A DNA stretch of 10,381 bases, from positions 1-10,381 of the forward strand of contig CAJTMU010000081.1 of assembly GCA_910577365.1 (NCBI GenBank), written 5' to 3'. Under the pieces are notes generated by a model that was given only the letters and a program-made list of their open reading frames with translations, was not told the DNA's origin and searched no databases. The translations under genes and the position numbers were made by a program. Positions 6,305 to 10,381 of the stretch are shown here, one piece after another. Positions within the stretch are counted from its first letter, which is position 1, and each line of letters begins with the position of its first letter. The DNA is from an uncultured Oscillospiraceae bacterium. GTDB taxonomy: Bacteria > Bacillota > Clostridia > Oscillospirales > Ruminococcaceae.

Positions 6305-7807
6305 ATGTATTTTGCTGTTACCTCCGCGCAGATGAAAACCGCCGAGCGCAATTGCGACGCGGGCGGGATATCCTACGCGCAGATGATGGAAAACGCGGGC
6401 AGAGCTTGCGCGCAAGAAATAATTCCGCTTGCCGACGGCGGAAAAAAGGTAGTGATACTCTGCGGCAGCGGAAACAACGGCGGTGACGGGCTGGTCATAT
6501 CCCGCATACTTCGGGAAAACGGCATTCGCGCAATGGTCGTTTTTGTAAGCGGAGCACCGAAAACCGACTGCGCAAAGGCAAACTACACAGGTTTAGAGCG
6601 CAATGAAAAGCTCCCTTTTGATGACAGCTGCTTTGAATATATCTCCGAAGCGGATATAGCTGTTGACTGTATCTATGGAACGGGCTTTCACGGAACTCTA
6701 CCAGTAAACGCAGTCAAAGCGCTGAACGCAGCCCGAAACTGCCCTATAAGGGTCGCGGTGGATATACCAAGCGGCATCAACTCTGACAGCGGCGATGCGG
6801 ACGAAAACTTCTTCAAACCGACTCTCACGCTGGTGCTGGCGGCAATGAAAACGGGACTGCTTCGTCCCGAACGATTGGATATACTTGGAAATATACGGCT
6901 GCTGGATATAGGGATACCCGAAGAATGCTACACAGAATACTCTGCGAGGTTCACTGACGAGAGCTTCCGCTGCCCTTTTAACAATGCAAAAAGAAGCTCA
7001 CACAAGGGGAGCTTCGGTCATCTTCTGAATATAGCGGGCTGCATGAGATACAGCGGAGCGGCTGCTATGTCCACAAAATCGGCGCTGCGCTCGGGAGTCG
7101 GTCTTTGCACCCTTGCCACAACAGAAAGAGCGGTTACAATGCTTGCCCCAACCATGAACGAAGCGACATACCTCCCTCTGCCTGAAACAAAGGATGGGTT
7201 TATCTCCTCGGAATCCTTAGAGATTATAGCGGGAGCGCTGAAAAAAGCGACGGCGGTGACTGTGGGCTGCGGAATGGGAAATAACGCGGAAACCCGAAAA
7301 ATAGTGGAATTTGTCATAAAAAACGCGGTTTGTCCGATAATTCTTGATGCGGACGGAATAAATTCTGTTTCGGACAATATAGATATATTAAAGGAGCGAA
7401 AGGACGAGATAATTCTCACCCCTCACCCGCTGGAATTCAGCAGAATAAGCGGATTGAGCGTCGCGGAAATACAGCGCGGCAGGATAGAAGCCGCCAAGCG
7501 TTTTGCCGACAGATACGGCGTAACGGTCGTTTTAAAGGGAGCAAATACTGTTATCGCCTCACCGACAGAGGTATATGTGAACTCTACGGGAAACGCGGGA
7601 CTTGCCAAAGGCGGCAGCGGCGACACGCTTACGGGAATAATCGGCGCAATGGCAGCGCAGGGAATACTTCCTTTGAAGTCCGCCGCATGCGGGGTATACT
7701 GTCACGGGCTGGCTGCCGACATCGCCGCAAGGGAGCTTCCGCGAGAATATATGCTTGCGGGGGACGTTATTGCGGCGCTGCGCGAGGTGTATCGCTCCTC
7801 TGAATAA
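6305..7807 (+). CDS. nnr: Bifunctional NAD(P)HX epimerase / NAD(P)HX dehydratase
   Basis: A 500-residue metabolite-repair enzyme combining both YjeF domains. The N-terminal domain (about 1-215) is the epimerase that interconverts the R and S forms of hydrated NAD(P)H: GSGNNGGDGL (54-63), DCIYGTG (121-127) and VDIPSGINSD (152-161). The C-terminal domain (about 225-498) is the ribokinase-fold dehydratase that restores NAD(P)H from the S form using ADP (ATP in eukaryotes): KGSFGHLLNIAG, ALRSGVGL, LTPHPLEF (371-378) and the nucleotide/catalytic loop AGLAKGGSGDTLTGIIGA with catalytic Asp440. Length is normal for the fused bacterial form. The ATG at 6305 has AAGGAG six bases upstream. It acts in the cytoplasm. 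The dehydratase PHPxE motif has the usual Gly replaced by Leu (PHPLE), a mild variant. No acpS, alr or tsaE neighbour, often seen near this gene, lies in the window. Confidence 0.95.
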   Translation: MYFAVTSAQMKTAERNCDAGGISYAQMMENAGRACAQEIIPLADGGKKVVILCGSGNNGGDGLVISRILRENGIRAMVVFVSGAPKTDCAKANYTGLERNEKLPFDDSCFEYISEADIAVDCIYGTGFHGTLPVNAVKALNAARNCPIRVAVDIPSGINSDSGDADENFFKPTLTLVLAAMKTGLLRPERLDILGNIRLLDIGIPEECYTEYSARFTDESFRCPFNNAKRSSHKGSFGHLLNIAGCMRYSGAAAMSTKSALRSGVGLCTLATTERAVTMLAPTMNEATYLPLPETKDGFISSESLEIIAGALKKATAVTVGCGMGNNAETRKIVEFVIKNAVCPIILDADGINSVSDNIDILKERKDEIILTPHPLEFSRISGLSVAEIQRGRIEAAKRFADRYGVTVVLKGANTVIASPTEVYVNSTGNAGLAKGGSGDTLTGIIGAMAAQGILPLKSAACGVYCHGLAADIAARELPREYMLAGDVIAALREVYRSSE

Positions 7808-7808
7808 C

Positions 7809-7843
7809 GGGATAATCCCTCCGCGGTGTGGGACTATCTCCCA
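7809..7843 (+). other. Small hairpins between the repair gene and the lipoprotein gene
   Basis: GGGAT and ATCCC (7809-7819) form a short palindrome, and GATAATCCC (7811-7819) can instead pair with GGGACTATC (7830-7838) with one mismatch; TGGGA/TCCCA (7829-7843) is a further option. No T-run follows, so this is not a terminator. The mutually exclusive pairings lie just before the lipoprotein ribosome site at 7850-7854. Confidence 0.3.
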
Positions 7844-7860
7844 TGAAACGGAGGATTTTT

Positions 7861-8439
7861 GTGAAAAAAGCATTTGTAAAGGTCGGAAAAATTCTAATAT
7901 GCGGGGCAGTCACGGCAACTATGTGCGGCTGCTCGGCCGGGCTGCCGTTTACCGCCCCCAAAACCGCCGACTTCGATACCCGATACAGCGTGAACGCGGA
8001 TATAACCTGCGGAGATCTAAAAGCCTCTGCGGAGATAAAGCGCACGGGAAGCGGAAGCTGGAAATTCTGTTTTAACGAGCCGAAGCAGCTTTCGGGGCTG
8101 ACGCTCTCTCTTAACGAGGACGGACTTACCGCCGGTCTTGGCGCGTTGTCATTCAATGTTGAGCCGAACGAGGTCTACACCATGATACCTGATATTATTT
8201 CGGCGGCGGTGGATACCCTTCCCGAAATTAAGGAGGGCAGCCTTTCGGAAGAGGACGGCATTATCACTCTCACCACCCAATTCAGCGAAAAACCTGTTAC
8301 CATAACCGCTGCCAAGGACACCGGAGAGCTTATCTCCCTGAAATGTCCCTACTACAAGCTGGCAGTATATTTCAGCGGTCAGACGGAGCTTGTCGAAACC
8401 GTTGAAACAGATGAGCTTGTTCTTATCACTCAGGACTAA
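7861..8439 (+). CDS. Small lipoprotein of unknown function
   Basis: A 192-residue secreted protein. I chose GTG at 7861, with GGAGG (7850-7854) six bases upstream; earlier in-frame starts (GTG 7828, ATG 7843) would bury that site and spoil the signal peptide. The N-terminus MKKAFVKVGKILICGAVTATMCGC is a lipoprotein signal, with the likely lipidated Cys at 24 (MCGC). The mature part is mostly polar with alternating beta-type pattern (SVNADITCGDLKASAEIKRTGSGSWKFCFNEP, then ITLTTQF, PVTITAAKDTGELISLKCPYYKLAVYFSG). The pattern of a lipoprotein with repeated strands measuring the effect of a substitution on a fold faintly recalls LolA/LppX-like half-barrels, but this is only an impression and I do not recognise a named family. 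It starts 53 bases after the repair enzyme with no promoter seen, so co-transcription is likely. It would sit on the outer face of the cell membrane. Confidence 0.8.
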   Translation: MKKAFVKVGKILICGAVTATMCGCSAGLPFTAPKTADFDTRYSVNADITCGDLKASAEIKRTGSGSWKFCFNEPKQLSGLTLSLNEDGLTAGLGALSFNVEPNEVYTMIPDIISAAVDTLPEIKEGSLSEEDGIITLTTQFSEKPVTITAAKDTGELISLKCPYYKLAVYFSGQTELVETVETDELVLITQD

Positions 8440-8517
8440 TAGCTTACGCCGAATGAAGTATAAATCGGGAAAACAGGCTTGTATAAAAAGCCAATATGCT
8501 ACGCAAAGTTGTCACAG

Positions 8518-8595
8518 GAAATTTTTTGCGAAAGCCTGACACGGTTCGCTCCGCGAAACGGAGTAAGCTGTATCAGGCGGATCGCGGATAATTTC
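8518..8595. repeat. Dispersed repeat copy A (nested stem with GAAATT/AATTTC ends)
   Basis: A 78-base element with ends GAAATTTTTTGCGA (8518-8531) and an imperfect inverse ending AATTTC (8590-8595). Inside are GCCTGACAC (8534-8542) with GTATCAGGC (8570-8578), one mismatch, and an apical hairpin CTCCG-CGAAA-CGGAG (8549-8563). The left 23 bases (8516-8538) match the truncated copy at 10359-10381 at 20 of 23 positions. It lies past the lipoprotein gene and could also stop or stabilise its transcript. Confidence 0.65.
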
Positions 8596-8641
8596 AAATT
8601 TAAACAAATCGACTTATAGCAACACTTTATATACACACTGA

Positions 8642-8667
8642 CGGGCTGCACATTACTGTGCAGCCCG
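8642..8667. repeat. GGGCTGCAC hairpin, copy A
   Basis: Perfect 11-base stem CGGGCTGCACA / TGTGCAGCCCG with loop TTAC. Its flanks (CACTGA before, CGGCTT after) match those of the hairpin at 10295-10319. It lies 41 bases beyond the stop of the AraC-kinase gene and about 200 bases beyond the lipoprotein gene, so it may end either transcript, although no T-run follows directly on either strand. Confidence 0.7.
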
Positions 8668-8708
8668 CGGCTTGCATATAAAATTATTTCGCTTTTTTAA
8701 TGCCGATG

Positions 8709-10010
8709 TCAAAAAATATTATCCATCATATTTTTCTTGCCTATAACATATTGAAGCATTTCCCGATTGATCTTTGCCAAATCCTTATATTCATTTATGC
8801 TTTCAAAATATGCCACACAAATCATCTGTATAGAGCAGACAACATAGTAAACCGCCTGCTTTTCTTCCACTGTCAGAGGATTTAAGCTGTCATAGCCGCG
8901 CAAGATGTTTTCCAGTATTTCCGGAAACTTATCATACGCGTTTTTTGCGTCACGCTGCTCGGACAAAATTCCGGTCGCACAATAGCAGGGATCCCACAAG
9001 CGCACATTCCGCTCGCTCAGGTCAAAGTCAATAAATCCGTTCACCTCGCCGCCGGAGAACAATATGTTGCAGGGATTTGGGTCGCGGTGGATCAATTGCT
9101 TCGGCAGTTTTTCATATATCGAGCCAAAATCACGGATATATTCTTCAAAGAAGCTCTCCGGCAGACCCATTTTCCATTGTATATTTTGCTTTTGCACGTC
9201 AGGCAGCGCCCATTCCGTCACATGGACAAACAGATTTTGCTCAAAAGGCTGAATATTCTCTTCAACTGCTTTCAGAGCGTTATGCAGACGAGCTATGCTT
9301 TGTCCGTATTTAAACCCGAATTTTCCACAGTTATCCCCGAAGCGTTCCGCTTTGGAAAGCGGCTCGCCTTTTATTCTCCGAAGCAGCACAAAGCAGTTCC
9401 CGTCCTCTGTGAAATCGTTTCCGTTTATTGTCGGGACAGGCACTGCCGCATTAAGCCCCTGTGCCGCTATTGCTTTTGCTGTCGTAACATTCCGCAGCAA
9501 AGCCGCGCGGTCTTCGGTTTTAAGGAAATAGTCCTTTCCTACCTGCCACACATTGTCTGCGGTTTCCGTTTCATCGACTATCCTTACATCGTTAATGGGC
9601 AGTTCCCGCGGAATATCCCAATTTGTCAGAATTTTTCTGAGGTCTGTTTCTGTATACATTTCTGATGCCTCCGATACTGATTGATGTGTCCCGTAAATGG
9701 ACAGATATTTTTTAGGCGAACAACCATACATGCGCAAAAAAGCCTTGTAAAATCCGGCATAGGTATCAAATCCGTACTCCATAGCCACGTCAATCGCCTT
9801 GCGCCCGACGCTTATTTCAGCCAGCGCACGATCCAGTCTCCGTCTATTGATATACTCCGCCGGCGGTACGCCCATTACCTGCGTAAATAATCGCTGATAA
9901 TGCCAGACCGAATAGCCGACCATGCCTGCCAGTTCATCGGGCGTGATATATGTTTTCAAATTCCGCTCAATATAAGCAATGCCAGATTTGATTATTTCTG
10001 CGTTTTGCAT
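8709..10010 (-). CDS. AraC-type regulator fused to an APH-like kinase domain
   Basis: A 433-residue two-domain protein. Residues about 5-105 are an AraC/XylS DNA-binding domain with both helix-turn-helices: TPDELAGMVGYSVWHYQRLFTQVMG and AIDVAMEYGFDTYAGFYKAFLRMYGCSPKKY. Residues about 140-425 are a protein-kinase-like phosphotransferase of the APH/choline-kinase superfamily: possible ATP-contact Lys in YFLKTE (161-166), hinge-like FVLLRRIKGEPL (207-218), catalytic loop HRDPNPCN (308-315) and metal-binding IDFD (327-330), followed by DPCY. All key catalytic residues are present, so it is probably active. The substrate cannot be told; the fold alone does not show antibiotic resistance. The start is ATG at 10010 with GGAGG (10021-10017) six bases upstream; a longer reading from 10049 would run through the promoter -10 and is rejected. 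It is a single-gene unit. It may sense or modify a small molecule and regulate nearby or own transcription. Confidence 0.88.
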   Translation of the reverse strand: MQNAEIIKSGIAYIERNLKTYITPDELAGMVGYSVWHYQRLFTQVMGVPPAEYINRRRLDRALAEISVGRKAIDVAMEYGFDTYAGFYKAFLRMYGCSPKKYLSIYGTHQSVSEASEMYTETDLRKILTNWDIPRELPINDVRIVDETETADNVWQVGKDYFLKTEDRAALLRNVTTAKAIAAQGLNAAVPVPTINGNDFTEDGNCFVLLRRIKGEPLSKAERFGDNCGKFGFKYGQSIARLHNALKAVEENIQPFEQNLFVHVTEWALPDVQKQNIQWKMGLPESFFEEYIRDFGSIYEKLPKQLIHRDPNPCNILFSGGEVNGFIDFDLSERNVRLWDPCYCATGILSEQRDAKNAYDKFPEILENILRGYDSLNPLTVEEKQAVYYVVCSIQMICVAYFESINEYKDLAKINREMLQYVIGKKNMMDNIF

Positions 10011-10037
10011 TAGTGTCCTCCTTCCCGGGATGACTTC

Positions 10038-10066
10038 ATTATAACACAAAACAGCCGAAAAAACAT
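10038..10066 (-). promoter_or_regulatory. Extended -10 promoter of the AraC-kinase gene
   Basis: On the minus strand TATAAT (10043-10038) preceded by TG and one base gives an extended -10; at 17-base spacing the -35 would be ATGTTT, a poor match. A weak -35 is common for promoters needing an activator, and an inverted repeat (10065-10093) covers this position. Confidence 0.6.
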
Positions 10067-10127
10067 TTCCTGCTTTGCGATATTACAGGAAATCATGAGA
10101 AAACATATCTTAAACGTGCTTCGGCTG
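10052..10127. repeat. Nested inverted repeats over the AraC-kinase promoter
   Basis: Outer arms CAGCCGAA (10052-10059) and TTCGGCTG (10120-10127) are perfect over eight bases; inner arms ATTTCCTG (10065-10072) and CAGGAAAT (10086-10093) are also perfect. The left outer arm falls between the -10 and -35, and the inner left arm abuts the -35 position. This may be an operator, or a divergent copy of the nested-stem repeats found nearby. Confidence 0.5.
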
Positions 10128-10157
10128 ATAAAGTGTTTATTGATATTTATTAATTGT

Positions 10158-10252
10158 GAAATTTTTTCGACCCGCCTAAGTCAGCAGCACCTCGCGGAGT
10201 TTTGCTCAAAACCTTGCTCCTTATTGCTAACTTAGGCTCTATAAAAAATTTC
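10158..10252. repeat. Dispersed repeat copy B (nested stem with GAAATT/AATTTC ends)
   Basis: A 95-base element with perfect ten-base inverted ends GAAATTTTTT (10158-10167) and AAAAAATTTC (10243-10252). Inner arms GCCTAAGTCAGCA (10174-10186) and TGCTAACTTAGGC (10225-10237) pair at 12 of 13 positions. Same plan as the copy at 8518-8595, with a different apical loop. Confidence 0.7.
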
Positions 10253-10294
10253 ATGCAGTAAAATTGTGTTGTTATAGCTTTTCATATAAACTGA

Positions 10295-10319
10295 TGGGCT
10301 GTACTTCAAGTACAGCCCA
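10295..10319. repeat. GGGCTGTAC hairpin, copy B
   Basis: Stem TGGGCTGTAC / GTACAGCCCA with loop TTCAA. Compared with the hairpin at 8642-8667, two stem pairs change from C-G to T-A on both sides, so pairing is kept. It lies 42 bases after repeat copy B, as the other hairpin lies 46 bases after copy A. Confidence 0.7.
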
Positions 10320-10358
10320 CAGCTTTTAGAAAAAGTTAATGCAACTCAATGTTAACGC

Positions 10359-10381
10359 AGGAAATTTTTCGAGAGAGCCTG
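10359..10381. repeat. Truncated left end of a further dispersed repeat
   Basis: The last 23 bases match 8516-8538 at 20 positions, including GGAAATTTTT and GCCTG; the element continues past the window. No gene is seen in 10128-10381 apart from these repeats. Confidence 0.55.

Noticed and set aside
8709..10010. Calling this gene an aminoglycoside resistance determinant
   Set aside because: Only the kinase fold is visible; the family includes many metabolite and sugar kinases, and the fused regulator domain argues against a standard resistance enzyme.
10011..10049. Longer N-terminus for the AraC-kinase protein from TTG at 10049
   Set aside because: It would translate through the promoter -10 (TATAAT) and the ribosome site that serve the ATG at 10010.

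Overview
The window looks like chromosomal DNA of a low-to-mid G+C Firmicute, most likely a gut clostridium of the Ruminococcus/Oscillospiraceae kind. Reasons: strong GGAGG-type ribosome binding sites, sigma-A promoters with a 17-base spacer and an extended -10 (TGnTATAAT), many TTG/GTG starts, an ECF sigma/anti-sigma pair of the style common in Ruminococcus, and a cytoplasmic LacI-like sensor fused to GGDEF. No 16S rRNA, tRNA, phage, IS element or CRISPR array was seen. The taxonomic placement is an inference from style, not from a marker gene.

Layout. 1-268: gene-free, made of nested inverted repeats and ending in a G+C-rich hairpin that closes the operon to its right. 269-1490 (minus): ECF sigma factor followed, with overlap, by its probable membrane anti-sigma factor, which carries a 33-residue tandem duplication. 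1491-1840: divergent intergenic region with two good sigma-A promoters pointing right. 1841-3748 (plus): LacI-type ligand-binding domain plus GGDEF domain, a soluble predicted diguanylate cyclase. 3760-3783: bidirectional terminator. 3798-5351 (minus): sodium:alanine/glycine symporter (AGCS family) with its own promoter. 5414-5707: gene-free spacer holding one hairpin and a very good promoter for the next gene. 5708-6214 (plus): GNAT acetyltransferase broken by an in-frame TAG at codon 18. 6305-7807 (plus): bifunctional NAD(P)HX epimerase/dehydratase (metabolite repair), followed 53 bases later by a small lipoprotein gene (7861-8439), probably in the same transcript. 8440-8708: repeat-bearing intergenic region. 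8709-10010 (minus): AraC-type DNA-binding domain fused to an aminoglycoside-phosphotransferase-like kinase domain. 10067-10381: nested inverted repeats and more copies of the same dispersed repeat family.

The genes do not form one pathway. They are separate transcription units: envelope or stress sensing (sigma/anti-sigma), second-messenger signalling driven by a small ligand (LacI-GGDEF), amino-acid import, nicotinamide cofactor repair, and a kinase-regulator fusion. The most notable points are (i) the single-codon disruption of an otherwise intact acetyltransferase; (ii) a dispersed compound repeat, a nested stem flanked by GAAATT...AATTTC ends followed about 45 bases later by a GGGCTGyAC hairpin, whose two complete copies show compensatory base changes and bracket the AraC-kinase gene as direct repeats; and (iii) the duplicated acidic segment in the anti-sigma factor, where silent and amino-acid-changing differences are segregated between its two halves.
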